A DNA stretch of 59,909 nucleotides from Gnetum montanum (GCA_015680685.1 MNCI01008940.1:129163-189071); one strand, 5' to 3'. Shown: positions 20,100-33,310, counted from the stretch's first letter. The notes: generated by a model not told the origin, from the sequence alone. Program-made: numbers and translations.

Positions 20100-23000
20100 T
20101 TAAACAAAAGGAAATAAAATAAAGTAAAATATATAAGAAAATGTAAAATAATCAAAAAAGTTAAAAGGTACTAAAAATGGTATAAAATTAAAAAAAAATG
20201 AAAATAAAAAATTTGTAAAATCAAAAAGGTGAAAAATAAAAAGGTAGAAAAACTGAGAGGCCATGATAATGGTCAGCATGAATGGCCATCTCCCCCATGA
20301 TTGAGTTGGAGGGAGGAGATTTGAAAAATAGAAAATGGTTGTCCATCTGTTGAGGTGGTAGTTACACTAGCCAATCTTGGTTTTAGGAAAGTTTTAACTT
20401 ATTGGATATTGATCAATTGCTTTTTATTTGGGCTGTGAAGTTTGTAAATTATCATGACTCGAGAGGGAAATGTTTGATCAATTATGTAAGGTCCCTCCCA
20501 CAATGTTTAAAATTTTATCTTTTGGGGTACATGTGTGGGGTTCTAGTAAAGAACCTTATCTCTTAGTTAAAGTTTTATTTTCCTGATTCTAAGGTCATGA
20601 CGTTGCTTGTTGAATTCCTTGTTCACCTCATTCAAGAATAGGGTGACTAAGTGATTTTCATCTAGCATGTTAAGATTGATCAATCTTCCCTTCTATGCTA
20701 AACTTAGGTCAAGGTTTAGATCATAGGCTGTTGAGAGTGTATGGAGCTCAAACTGAATTGGAAGCATTGGAAGTTTCTTGTACACTAACTCATAGGAAGA
20801 ATATCCAATAGGAAGTTTCCAAGTTGAACGATAAGCCTAGAGGGCATTATTAAGTTTTATACTCCAATCCTTCCTATATTTGCTAATTGTTCATGTTAGT
20901 ATTTTTTTAATCTCCTGGTTGGTTACCTCTGCTTGATTGTTGACTTGGGGGTGGTAAGGTGTTGTTAATCTATGTTCTACCCCAAGCGTTGCATTAATTT
21001 TCTAAATGTGGCACCTACAAAATGAGTTCCATTATCAGAAATTAGTGAACGTGGCATCCCAAACCTATTCACGATATTTTGTTGTATAAATTTGGCAATA
21101 GTGGATGATGTACAATTAGTAACAGCTACTGCTTCTACCCATTTTATGTAGGAATCAACTACTACTATAATATATGCTTTCCTGTTAGACATGGGTGTGA
21201 TGGAATCCATGAAGTCAATGCCCCATATGTCGAAAGGTTACAGTGGTTGAATCCACTATTGAGGACCTTCCATGTGAGCGGCCATCCCCTTGTCACATTG
21301 ACAATGTTCACAAAACTTGATGAATTGGTGGGCATCCCTAAAGATTATGGGAGAATAGTATCCTACCATTAGGATTTTTATGGCTGTGCATCTCCTTGCA
21401 TAGTGGCCTTTGCAAGGTCCTTCATGAAAATCCTAGAGAACGTGCAGTTGATCTTCATCAAGGACACACCAACAGATTAGGCCATCGACACATACCTTGT
21501 ATAGGTGTTCGTTGATTTCCATAAAGTATTTGACTTGATGAAGAAATTGTTGCTTCTTCCTAAAATCCAAGTCCATAAAGTATTGAGTGAGAAGATATGT
21601 GAGGATGCCATTAAACTAGGTTTCTTTTGCAGGCATTTATTCACTTATTGCTCCAATAAAGAGAAGTTCATCAAGAAATTGATCAGAGAGTGCGCTCTCC
21701 TCCTCTTTGTTATCCTATCTTAAGCAAGAGAGGTGGTCAGCAACCACATTCTTGGTCCCTTTTCGATTTACCATAGTAACATCGAATTCTTGTGAGATCA
21801 CAAGCCACTATATAACACAAGGGCTCACTGTTGGCTTATTCATAAGGAAGTGAATTGCACTATGGTTCGTATGTACAAATACCTTATAACTTAGCACATA
21901 ATGTCTAAACTTTTCCAGCACGTACACCACTTTCATTAATTTTTTATTTGTGGTGGTGCAATTTAACTGTGCCCCCCATAATGCTTCTAGTCATGCAGTG
22001 GATATAATATGGACATTTCTTATCATCCAACTACATGAGCACCACTCCCAAAGCATAGTTAGGTGCATTTGTCATGATATGGAATGGTTTGGACTAATCT
22101 AGTGCTCATAGGATTGGTGTTTCTACAAGTTTTTCCTTTAATTTTTAGAATGCGTGTTCACATTCCTTGGTCTAAATGAATGGTGCATCCTTCTTTGTAA
22201 GTTCTACCAACGACTTTGCAATCTTAGAGAAATTCTCAATAAATCACTAGTAGTACCTAGTGTGTCCAAGGAATGATTGGACATCCTTTACAATCTCTAG
22301 TTGACGTGTTATTCCTTGGATGAACCTTATCTTTTCTAGGTCCACCTCAATCCCTTTCTACGAAATTTAGTGCCCTAGCACTATGCCTTGTTGGACCATA
22401 AGATGGCTCTTTTGCTAGATGAGCCGTAGGTTTGTCTCTACACATCTCTTTAGTACTTGCTCAAGTTGGTCCAAGGCTTGCTGAAATGTAGCTCCATAGG
22501 TGGAGAAGTCATCCATGAAGACTTAAACACCACTACTGATTTTTTGTTGAAAGATACTCAGGACCAAGTGTTGAAATGTTGCAGGGGCATTAAATAGGCC
22601 AAATGACATCTTACAATATGCAAAAGTCCCCTAAGGGCTTGTGAATGTTGTCTTGGCTTGGTCTTATGGCTTGATTTGGATTTGGTTATAGCCACTATAA
22701 GCATCCAAGAAACTATAATAAAAATGCCTGGATATGGTATCTAACACTTGATCTACAAATGACAAAGGAAAATGATCTTTAAATGTTGTCATATTTAACA
22801 ACCTAAAGTCAATGCAAACCTACCATTTTCCACCCTTATTTGGTACTACGACGAGTGGGCTAATCCACTTACTATCCGTGATTAGATAGATAAACCATGC
22901 CTTGAGAAGTTACTCTATCTTCTCCTTGACAATTTATTTTAGTTTGAGGTTCAATTGCCTCTATGGTTGCCTTTTAGGCTTCATGGCCAAGTCAGTGTAG

Positions 23001-24000
23001 ATGCAATGCTGCCATATCCTTGAATCAATTCCTGTTAGCTCTGGATATAACCAAGCAAAGGCTATTGACCATTTATTCACCACTTGCAACAATTCTTCTT
23101 TTTGTTTAGGAGTAAGTTTGGTATTAATGATGACCAGTTTACCATTCTTCAAAAATGCATACTCCATATCGGCCGATAAAGTTTTTAGTTCTAACGGCTC
23201 TTGCTTGAAGTGATCAGGGATCTCCAACTCTCCCCAACAGGTATCATCATTCTCATTAGAGAGTTGGGAATGAACTTGTTCAATTTTGTCCATGCCTTCA
23301 ACATATGCACATGTTAGACTCTCAATTGGCTCCATGCATATTATGCTACTATTTAAATCAATTATTAACCACCGGGTGCCCTCCTACTTTGTGGCTACTG
23401 TGTACAGACACCGTTGAATATTAATTTCTTATGCACATTGATTGCATTCCTTAATGTATGTGCTTTTGATTGACCAAATATTTCTACGCAATTGCATTCA
23501 TTATCACTATATGTGATGCATGAAATATGCTTGTTCTCTATTTTGCCTAGCTCACGTTCCTTGGATATTTCTAAGGATAGGTCCCTTATTCCCATCCGTG
23601 CATCGATCATGCTTAACCAAGCCCTTCCCATAATGATGGGGAAGTCACTTTTGCAATTGTCCACCTTGATTACTAGAAAATCAACAGGATAGGACCATCC
23701 ACAGACTATGGTCACAATGTCCTCTACTAATCCCAAAGGGATAGTAATCGACTAATCTTCTAATTATAAATGGATGTTGCTCTTCTTAAGAGGTGGTAGG
23801 TCCTAGGCCTTGTACATATCATGGGAGATGAGGTTAACTTCAAAAACTAGAGTCAAGAAGAGCTTTGCATGGCTCTTATCCATCAATTTGTAGATAGATG
23901 AGTGGATTTCCTAAATCAAATCTTTTTGTAGAAAGATTGCTAGCCTTAATCTAGTTAGAAACAACATGAGTTAGCATTACAATGAGGATCCTAGGTGGCA
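20100..24000 (-). pseudogene. pol of M1: protease, reverse transcriptase, RNase H, integrase
   Basis: Minus-strand order by position: protease about 23860-23395 (VEDIVTIVCGWSYPVDFLVI...PIIMGRAWLS); linker and RT start 23335-22961 (LELKTLSADMEYAFL); RT to about 22300 with FMDD at 22519-22508; RNase H about 22200-21720; integrase about 21500-20900 (AYIIVVVDSYIKWVE and LISDNGTHF, two of the three catalytic acids). The protease catalytic region near 23855 reads D-S-S with a frameshift, where D-S/T-G is expected. Many stops; not functional. The 3' end runs out near 20100 after ...TQSWGRWPF. Confidence 0.82.
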
Positions 24001-26518
24001 CTTGGTTTGAAGGGCACTCAAAGGTATTTGATTCAGAGGATGGGGGTGTTGGAGATGCAGGGTGATCAATCGAAGTAGGTTTTAAGGGCTGGAGAGGATT
24101 GTTGGGCTAGAAGAAAGGTCATTTTCTTAATCAATTATCTAGACCACTTGGTTGAAAAACTAGTTATGAGTGTACAACCCTTGTAGCATTTCGTTGTTGT
24201 GGCTATGGAAGAATTTCACCTTGCATGGATGGAGCAAGAGGTAATTGAGTTAAAGGTGGAGGTGTAGGTGTAGAGGGATGTGGAGGATGATAAGGATATG
24301 GATATGGGTTTTTCCCTCGAGTAGATGGTGAATGTGTTCGGTGGTACTTTGGAGGGTAATAGTGATGTTGGAATGATGTATGACTCATAGAACTTTTGAG
24401 GGAGATGGGCTACTAAATGTAGTACTCATATGGTTCTGGTTGCCTATAAGGCTACTACTACCTTATGAGCTGTCATTTTATAATAGGGACCCTTATACTA
24501 TACTGCCTATAGGCAACCAAATCCATATGAGTATACTATACTGCCTATAGGCAACCAAATCCATACAAGTAGTACCCTTATAGGAGTATACTTGTATGGA
24601 TCTAGTTGCCTATATTATAAGAATATAATAGGGATCCTTCCATTAGAAAACGAGAGGTCCAATTTTGTAATGAGGAGGAGTCACCACTTGATGAAGTGGT
24701 GAACAGAAAGACCTTGCCCATCCAAAAATCTATTTTTGATATTTTGGCCAAGGTTGACAAGTTATGGGACTCTTTTGATAAAAAGGTTTAAACTACTTTA
24801 AAGATTGCTGAAAAGTCCAAAGAGCAAAATAGTGATCGTAATTGTAGGAGGTGAAAAGACGTTGAACGTGCCTACTAAAGAGGTAAGGGCAAAGCTACTG
24901 TAGTAGAGGAAGTTGTGGAGTCTAACTTTGATGATGAAACCAAATGTGACATCTATCAATATGAACATATAAAGGGATGTTGTCCTATGATGTCACACTT
25001 ATAAGATTCTAGAGTGTATGCATTGAATCCTCGCCTAGCACGTAGGCAAGCTCCAAGATAATTGCCTCACCCTCAAGGCAACCCAAGACAGTTCCACCAG
25101 AAACAATAAGCTTACTACCCAGGTGAAGCTCCTCCATAACTATATGAACATGATACTCCTATAGTACTTGTATGGATCTTTTTGCCTATAAGGGATCTGA
25201 TGAGCTCTCATTTTAGACAATCTTCCTTGGGCATACATCCCAAGGTTTCTTCTTGCTTTTGTTCTAAGCCCATTTATGATGTGGCAAAGTTGTTCTCTCT
25301 AAGAGTCACCGTGGCCAAGGTATCAGTGTAGGAGTGAATAGTATCAACCCATGGAAACATCTAAGGGTTCATGTACTTCTTGTTTCCAGCCTTGGATTTT
25401 CCTTTTCAGATTAGACACTATGGAGTACATTTGATATTTTTCATTGAACAGTTCTAACATGGTACTCCATCTTCGGATAGATTTTGATTCCAAGGACTGG
25501 TACTAGCTTTTAGCTTCCTTAATGAGTGTCCTTAGGAAAAGCTTGAGTTTTTGCCACTCGTTCTCTATGTTTTGTAAGGCACAGGAATCTTGAAAAGCTT
25601 GTAGATATGTTTGTGGATCAAAATTGTATCCCCCCTCAAATCTTGGGATATTGTTCATATGTAGGCACTTGATCCGACTATCCTTCATATGACTAGTTAG
25701 GATTTTCATTACCTTTGCAATGTTAAGCATACTGCAAGTCACCAATAAAGGTTCATCATCATCACTGCAATGATGATGTTGATGATGGTTTCAGCTACCC
25801 CTTTGATTTTGATGGCCTTCACGATCATTGTTATTTCATCGATCACCTTCATCATGGTTGTTTCAATGTCAACTTCCATGAGAACCATCAAATGAAGAGG
25901 AATGCTCGAAATCAGATGAAGAGGATGAAGAGGAAGGTGGACCACCACCACCACCGCAGTGTTTGCCACCACTCTTGCGCTTGTTGTTGCGATGTTTACT
26001 CTAGCCCCTACTTTGGCTATCACTCTTTCTTTACCCCAATTTATGAATAGTCAATCGCAAGGTTAGGTTCACACCCTTGCCATCAGTAGTAGGGGGTGGA
26101 CAATCTTCATGTTGAGAACCTTCCAAGGGAGAATCCTCATTGTCTTCTTGATCTAGTAAGAATAAGGGGTTAGTGTATGTTTTCCTTTTGTAGCTTCATG
26201 AAGTTTCTCCTGATGTTTATCTCGTTTACATTGTGTTTTAGTGGGATAGTAGTTCCGAGTGTCCTATCCATCCACAATATAATCTTCTTGAAGATCTGCT
26301 ATGCCCAACTTCTTAAGGATTTTAAATAGCATCCTAGGCACAGATCTATCGAGGGGTAAGACAACATTGCCCTCCATATCACGCCATCGCATTTGTTCAT
26401 CCTAATGTAGGATGAAGGTGAAATTTAGCACAAACTCATCTGGATGAGTGTATGCCACCTTGCATTCTTGTGGGACTGATGGTTTAGTATCTTCAGGCTT
26501 GCTAGAAGAAAAAGACAT
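24001..26518 (-). pseudogene. gag of M1, with an internal inverted segment
   Basis: ATG at 26518-26516 (MSFSSSKPEDTKPSVPQE...). The capsid-like part is at 25745-25503 (QTYLQAFQDSCALQNIENEWQKLKLFLRTLI). The nucleocapsid part with the CCHC-type sequence (YQYEHIKGCCP; first Cys pair damaged) lies at 24640-25130 on the PLUS strand, opposite to everything around it. A Pro-rich C-terminal part is at 24388-24203 (minus). Gag would form the particle core and bind RNA; this copy is broken. Confidence 0.75.
24494..24569 (+). repeat. 38-bp tandem duplication at the edge of the gag inversion
   Basis: Two units, 24494-24531 and 24532-24569, each starting TATACTATACTGCCTATAGG. Partial copies in both orientations of the same 'ggatctggttgcctataag' word occur at about 24428, 24590 and 25165. 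Confidence 0.85.
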
Positions 26519-26656
26519 TTTGCAAAACAAAATGAAATTGTCAATGTGCTTTTATAATTTTATGTATAGTGGGAATGATATGGAATTTTAGGTTCATACA
26601 ATGATATTAGTGATATTCACTTAGACCTAAATAGTGCAAGTTGCACAAACAAAAGT

Positions 26657-26674
26657 CCCTAGCAATGGCACCAA
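26657..26674 (-). promoter_or_regulatory. Primer binding site of M1 (tRNA-Asp-like)
   Basis: On the minus strand, next to the LTR end: TGGTGCCATTGCTAGGGA. It matches the tRNA-Asp-type PBS used by Athila/Tat elements (TGGCGCCGTTGCCGGGGA) except for C-to-T and G-to-A changes, as expected from decay of methylated cytosines. Confidence 0.7.
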
Positions 26675-27573
26675 TGATGAGAAGTGAGGTACCCCAATGC
26701 CCAACCATACGAATGATAAGTGTTCATGTGCAATCTAGTTGAATTTCAAGGACTTCGTTGTTTCCAGTGCACTAGCCCCTTGGGAAGTGAATTTAGCCTT
26801 AAGGTCAATCATTATCTTCCTAATTACACTTGTGATGTTCGTTGGTATGGTTAAGTGTAATTGAGGCACTTGATTTCTATCATTTTTTAATGTTTTATAA
26901 GTTGGTGCTCAAATGTAGATAAAGGTGATTTGATTAACTAATATAAATTAATTAATTAAATAATCATTTAACTAATCCTAACATAAGTATATGTTCCTAG
27001 ATTCCATACACATCCTGAACCCATGTGTTCGTTGTTAAGCAACCAAGTGCTACGTTACTGGGCGTACCAAGCAATAACACTGCTGGGATTACCAAGTGAA
27101 TACATGTTATGCTCGAAGTGGTTGTACTTATGTATTTAATCTATCTAGCTTAATAACCCCATTAACTCAATTGCTAAAAAATAGTTGCAAAATAATTGAG
27201 AACAATTAACAAATAATTGAAAACATTGAATGCATAAATAAAATAGCTAATCTATTCAAAGTGTTGTAAGATTTATCAGAAAGGTTGTCTTTATTGCTGC
27301 ACACACTGTCATGCTTAGGCATAACAATGCTCAAATAAAGATTCGTACACTCAATGACTTCTATTGTGGGCACTCAAGGAAAAAATTCGAACTTGCAAAT
27401 GGAAAAAATGCAAGAGCTTCACTGCTACTGAAATCTAGCTTGCCATAAATGCAGCTGGTAGGCATGTATTTATAGGTGATGGACAGACACTATGTCGACG
27501 GGGCCTCATTGATGCAGGGGCAAGATACATCGATGAGGCCTTGTCAACACAGCCAACCAATAATGACTCATGA
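26675..27573 (-). mobile_element. 5' LTR of M1
   Basis: On the plus strand it runs from TGATGAGAAGTGAGG to AATGACTCATGA. Palindromic units are near 27494-27516 and 27528-27547 (decayed), and a TATA box (TATTTATAG on plus) is near 27468. It is clearly diverged from the other LTR at 14161-15080, so M1 is old. Confidence 0.82.
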
Positions 27574-27905
27574 CAAGGTATGTATGGGAAGGTTACGAAT
27601 AGATACTTATCACACGTAGGCTAGTTTAGACTTTATTTTTTGTTGTTAATTAGTTAAATAATTGGTTTTCGTATTATCGTTATAAGTAGCATAAGGCCAT
27701 AATGATATCAATTATCATATGCCTCACTTTGGACTAAACCATACATGAAAAAGCTACCACTAGCCCAAGTGGGAAGACAACGAGCTATGATCAAGACATA
27801 ATGATCTAGATGCCACAACTAGTCCCATCCATGAAATTCGACTAAATTGTGTGTGAACGCTTAGTGATTTGTATGGTTGGGCGTAAGGGGTACCCACTTG
27901 CAAAG
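27574..27905 (+). mobile_element. 3' part of the 5' LTR of P
   Basis: Homologous to 1804-2132 and 59279-59402 ('gtatgtatgg(g)aaggtta...cacacgtaggctagtttagac'). It starts abruptly at the end of M1 and ends near 'ggggtacccacttg'. No PBS is recognisable after it, so the junction seems deleted or decayed. Confidence 0.7.
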
Positions 27906-28110
27906 GATGATACTAGCTATCTATATTAGTTATATTATACAAGATTGTTGTAAATGCATTAACAATTTATCTTTCAGAAAATATTAACTCACACACATCA
28001 TTAACTAACAACAATATCTCTTTTACATGGAAGCAATAATGCATCGTATGAAGAGAACATTCATTGGAGAACTAATGAGATATATATTGAAGAAAATTGG
28101 AGACACCAAC
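27906..28110 (+). other. Leader fragment of P before the Q insertion
   Basis: AT-rich with no coding signal. Its last five bases, CCAAC (28106-28110), are repeated at 51437-51441. Confidence 0.5.
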
Positions 28111-28748
28111 TCATGAATCATCATTGTATTGCATTGAAAGGCCTCCATTGACATGGCCTTGTCGATGCGGCCCCATCTACATGGTGTTTCCCCATTGATG
28201 GGGCCAGGTTGATGTAGCGTTTACTGTGTCTATAGGGCTTTATCGATGTAGCACTATAATAAAATCTATAAATACGTGCTCACCAATTGTGTGTATGGGA
28301 TGTCTTGTCATAGGTGTAGTAGAGCTCTTGCAATTTTGCAATTTGAAAGTTAGAATATTTCTTTGAGTGCTCGCAACAAGATTCAAAAAGTATACAAATC
28401 TTTATTTGAGCACTGTTGTACTTGAACACACCAATGTGAATGGCAATAAAGATGAGCCTTTTGATCAAACCTTGTAGCACTTGGAATAGGATAATAATTC
28501 ATTTATGCATTTATTGTTTTCATTAATTATGTAATTAATTAAGCTAAATTAGACTTCAAGTTATTAGTCAATTAATTAAGCTAAATGAATTAAACACATA
28601 AGGATGATCACTTCAAGCATAAACATGTATTTGTTTGGTAATCTCAATAGCATTATTGCTTAGTTCTCTCCGTAGCATAGTGCTTGGTAATCACAGTAGT
28701 GGATACATGGGTTTAAGATATGTATGGAAAGTGGGATTGGATGCTTAT
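28111..28748 (+). mobile_element. 5' LTR of Q, first part
   Basis: Starts TCATGAATCATCATTG (a decayed TGATGAGTCATC). U3 has several decayed palindromic blocks rich in GGCC with TCGATG/CATCGA arms (28141-28252) and a TATA box CTATAAATAC at about 28266. It breaks at ...GGATGCTTAT and resumes at 41690. Confidence 0.8.
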
Positions 28749-29655
28749 TGATGAGCAACGAGGTACCCATATGCCCAACCATATGAATCACAAAGTGTTC
28801 ATGCATGATCTGGTCAAATTCTGTGGACTTTATTGTTTTTGGTAAACTAGTCCTTTAGAAAGTGAATATAGCCTTAAGGTTAATTATTGTCTTCCCAATT
28901 ACACTTGTGAAGTTCATTTGTATGATTAAGTGTAACCGAGGCATTCAATTTTTATCATTTTTTGTTTCATGGTTTGGTGCTTAAAATGTGAGTAAAAGGA
29001 ATTTAATTAACTAAACTAAATTAACTAATTAATAAGCATTTAACTAATCCTAACATAAGCATTCAATCCCACTTTCCGTACATGTCTTGAACCCATGTAT
29101 CCACTGCTAGGCGACCAAGCGCTACACTACTGGCTGTAGCAAGCAATAACACTACTAAGATTACCAAGTGAACACGTGTTATGCTTGAAGCAATCATACT
29201 TATGTGTGTAATCTATCTGGCTTAATTGCTTCATTAACATAATAACTGGAAAATATTTTAATAACTAGTTGAAAACATTTAATAAATAATTGAAAACATT
29301 AAATGAATAAATGAAATAACTAATCTATTAAAAGTGATGCAAGGTTTATTAGAAAGCTCATCTTTATTGCTGCACACACTGTCGTGCTTAGGTACAACAA
29401 TGCTCAAATAAAGATCCATACACTCAATGGCTCCTACTGTGGGCACTTGAGGGAAAAATTCTAACTTTCGAATGGAAAAACTATAAGAGCTTCATTGCAA
29501 CTACAATCCCTAGTTACCATAAATGCAACTACAAGTGTGTATTTATAACCAAAAAATCAAAAAGACCAACACTGCGTTGATGGGGGATCATCGATGCATG
29601 GTAAGATGCATTGACGAGGCTTCATTAACACAGCCAATCAAACACGACTCATCAT
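28749..29655 (-). mobile_element. 3' LTR of M2
   Basis: On the plus strand it runs from TGATGAGCAACGAGG to CACGACTCATCA. The TATA box (TATTTATA on plus) is near 29540. The palindromic units at about 29574-29597 and 29608-29632 are degenerate. Confidence 0.85.
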
Positions 29656-29665
29656 TTCCCCACGA
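29656..29665 (-). promoter_or_regulatory. Polypurine tract of M2
   Basis: On the minus strand CGTGGGGAAA, adjacent to the LTR start; one or two changes from the M1 tract. Confidence 0.6.
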
Positions 29666-29902
29666 CTAAATGAAAACTCACCCTCAAGTTCTTTACAAAA
29701 TTGGGAAGGTATGGGATTATAGACTGAATTTTCTTCAAATAAAACAAACTAACTAACTTGATAAAAAATGGAGTGCCTGGGTGCAGGTATCCACACATTA
29801 CAAAAAATGAAGGTGTTTAGGACACAAAATTAAACACCATGACTTAACTCTTTAAAACTTGGATAGCACATTCCTTGATGATGTGAAGCTCATTGAAGAA
29901 GA

Positions 29903-32758
29903 TCAAGCGGTCCTAAGTGGTGGTGGTTCCTGAGGATCTAAGAGACCTTCACTGGCTTCATGCATGGGTGGTTGAGGTGGTTGCGGTTGTCCTGTTGTTA
30001 CTGTAACGTCAAGTAGGAGGAAAAAAGCATCTAATAGTGCTTTTATTTTCTCCTCCTTACTATTGGGATCATGCACCATCCACACATCTTTCCAAATGTG
30101 GGTTGGAATGGGCACATCCAAAGAACACAAGGTTGCTGGAAAAAACTCCTTGGTGTTGATGAACCAAGCATCGAACTATTTGCATTCAATGTCAAACACC
30201 CTGACTATGTTATTTAGCTCCTAATAGTTATTCATTCATCTGGTTAGGTTCTCAATGATAGATAGTTGATCTTTAAATCATCCTTTGAGAACTTCAAGTT
30301 TAGTGCTTACTGTCTCAAGCTTTTTCTTGGTGTCCTTGTGGTGTTTGAACTCGGCCTTGTATAGCATATACAAGCTAGTCATTTGCTATTCTAATTTTGA
30401 CTATGGCCATTTGGCAGTCAACATTGCCAAGTTTGCATAAAAAAGATTGACCAACTCCGTGTACTCTGTAATTTCCTTAATTTGCAACTCCTTTAAGCAG
30501 ATCTCTGCTTTGTTTTAGGCATCAATCCTATCAAGGATGGGTTACCACATTTCTCTTCCTTGTTGGAGTTTTTGAAGGACTTCATTCATTTTTGCGTTTG
30601 CCATCTAGATGTAATTCTCATTGACTTCTCTCTACAAGCCACTCTAGTCCCTATCATGATTTTTCACCTTCTCAAATTTAAGAGCTTCATTCTTTTAAGT
30701 GGTGATCTTGATGGCAGACTTCCGATGTAAGGTGTGTACCTCCTCCATTGACAAATTGCGATTTCCCACAGTCAATTTCCTCAATTCGATGTTCACCCTA
30801 GCAAGTTGCTCCTATTGTTGATGAATGAATTCTTGCATTTGATCCTTTTAAGCAATAATATTTTGTAGGTGATGATTTTGTACAGTTAATGCTTCATTCT
30901 CCTAGCACATCTAATTCAAGTCCTTTTGGATTGAGTATGTTTTAGCTTCTGATATGGACTATTTAAAGATGGTCATCACTACCTCCTCCTCAGCCTTCTG
31001 AAATCATTCTTGAAGTTGTTTGATAGCTTCATCTCTTGTCACTGTTGGGTTGAGGATTGCATGATTAGCAAGTTAGACATGAATTTTTACAACCTCCATG
31101 GCCAAACATTGATTTTGTTCTTGAGTCGTTTCTAGTTGCCCCTCTAAGATAACACATCTACCCTTTGCATTTAGTAGCTCTGACTGGGTTGTGATGATGT
31201 TCTTCAGAAGATCAAAAATGTTTGGATTTAGTTGCCCAATTTCTACTAGTCGTTCCAGCAACTTTTCATGTTGGGCTACATTCAACTTCCCACTGATCAT
31301 GCCTACAGACGTCTACATGTCTTGAAATGTAGATATGCCTAGTACAAAAGTCATGGGTGCATTCAATGCTTCTGCTACATGGTCAACCACCACTTCAGCT
31401 GCTATCTCTTACCCTTGGTACTACATCACAAAGACAATTGTCCCTTCACCTTCCTCTAATCTCACTAAGAAGGTGGCAACATTCCTAGAGATTTCAAGGA
31501 ATAAATGGTGTTGCAATCTTGACACCATGACCTCCCAAGTGCTAGGATTTGATCTTGCGAGTAGATGCATTCTTTGGGCAGAGAAGATTGGATGACCTCT
31601 CTCCATTTGACTAACTATTTAGACCACTTCATTAAGGTGACTCATTGCTGGTCGATACATAGATGGATCTACTCCACTTGTTCCTGCTTGTTGCTTTTGT
31701 TCACTTAAGAGACATTCATAGATTTGACACAAATGCTCAAGGACTACATGAGCCTCCAGTATCGTTTCTTGAGTGGGTGGTGGTAGCAACTACTCCTCTT
31801 CTTGGGTTGTCACTGGCATTTTATCTTTCATGATTTCTAACCATGAGGCTAAAGGAGCATGCCTGAGAGTGTCATTAGAGTAGCGAACAATGCTTTACCT
31901 TTTGCAAAGTTTTCTAATGAGGCATGGAAAAGGTAGGGCCTTCCTTCCATGTTCATTTTCTTTAAAATGTTTCTCAATCTCTAAGTATAGCAATTGTGGA
32001 AGGTTAGTGGGGGACTTCTCACTTAGAGTAGCGCATGCTCGGGTAGAGAAGGTAGTTACCTTACTTCACCTCATCATTGGATTAAGGTGATAGGTTGCAA
32101 TATTGAAGTAAATTCACTCCATCAGTGTGAGCGCATCATACTCCTTATAGTCAACCCTATAACATTGCTAGATCCACTTCCTCTTAGCCTTAGGACCACC
32201 TTTAGTGGATAGTTCATCCAACTATGTTCTAGTGTCAAGCAACCCAAGTGCTTATGAAATAGCTTCTACCAAGTAGGACACTTGAATGTCCTTGATTTTG
32301 ACAATGGACCCCTACCTTTGGCTACTCCAGAAGAGATATGTCTCTCCCATGTACCATTCCCCACTAGACATGATGACTGGCCACGTGGAAGAGGCTTGCA
32401 ATTGTGTTTTGACATCCTCTAAATTTTTTTCTAGAAATGGTCCAAAGTTGATCTCTTGAAGAAAAGATTGTTGAATTTCTCAATACCAAATAATATCAAG
32501 GCAGGCTTGAGTCAATGTGACCTTAAGCCGTGGCGTAGGTCTAGGCACTTCTCCTCATTGGGATTGTTCTGTTAGCACTTCTTCTTCTAAAATCTATCAA
32601 ACAGATTCCACTTTGGGCTCCTCACGAAGAGGTCCCACTACATGGGTCTCCTTTGGTAATTCTTGGCCTTGTTCTTGTTGGCCTCTTCTAGCTCTAGGTC
32701 GTTTCTCCCGTGGTGGTGAGGTTTCTCCTTCTTTTGGGCATTTCTATTTTGGTGCCAT
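29903..32758 (-). pseudogene. ORF3 of M2, broken
   Basis: ATG at 32758-32756, preceded by GATTATAG on the minus strand. Head RPRARRGQQEQGQELP as in M1. Coiled-coil-like segments include 31300-31073 (EKLLERLVEIGQLNPNIFDLL...). The tail is DVPIPTHIW...WMVHDPNSKEEKIKALL with a Pro-rich end and stop at 29903. An early stop (MAPK*) and others make it inactive. Same length class (about 2.85 kb) as the M1 copy. Confidence 0.7.
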
Positions 32759-33053
32759 CTATAATCACAATGAGACCATGGGTTAGCAATCATTATATAA
32801 CCTTAAAATAATTGGGATACCTTATCTCTTAAAGATGGTTACACTTTGGCTAATTTGTGATATTAGCTGATTTAATTAATCCAAATGTCATTTTATTTAT
32901 GTATTATCATTAATAAACCATTCTAGAGGTTATTGGAAGGGTTAATCTTTGAAAAAGTTAATGTTTCTATGTTATTAAGGTTATTAACCCTTTGGGGAGT
33001 TAGAAAAAATTTTCATCAAAAACCTTAAAGTTTGTGGTCCCCATGATAAAGAT

Positions 33054-33310
33054 CTTATCTTCGGTAAGTGCAAGGTCAAAAAATGAAGTGATTTGGACAA
33101 ATAGTTTGGAATTCATGAGCTTTGGAAGATTTGTGGCTCTCAAGAATTGCAAAACTTCCTTGTGTATTATGAGCAATTTGCAAAAAATTCCTAAGTGCTA
33201 GTCGATATATATAGTGTGTACGCATTGCATCGATGAGGCTATGGCAACGAGGTTATGTCGACAAGGCCTCGTCAACGTAGTCAGCTACATCAATGAGGTT
33301 AATACAGCTA
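33054..33310 (-). promoter_or_regulatory. Internal promoter region of M2: palindromes, TATA, decayed donor site
   Basis: Three palindromic units lie at about 33228-33252, 33255-33281 (GTCGACAAGGCCTCGTCAAC core) and 33285-33308. In minus reading they are followed by a TATA box (GATATATATAG on plus, about 33204-33214). The donor seen in M1 and Q as GTAAG is ATAAG here (33058-33054). ORF3 starts about 300 nt further on. Confidence 0.55.

Larger units (their letters stand above)
14161..27573 (-). mobile_element. LTR retrotransposon M1, Ty3/gypsy Athila-like, about 13.4 kb
   Basis: Reading on the minus strand: 5' LTR (27573-26675), PBS, gag (26518 to about 24100), pol (to about 20100), non-coding interval, ORF3 (18183-15357), polypurine tract, 3' LTR (15080-14161). 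Both LTRs start TGATGAGTCAT-like and end CTCAT(C/T). The class is supported by the order protease-RT-RNase H-integrase, the FMDD motif of RT, a tRNA-Asp-like PBS and a large ORF after pol. Many stops and a local inversion in gag show it is dead. Flanking 5-mers are CAAAA (left) and CAAGG (right), not a clear target duplication. Confidence 0.85.
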
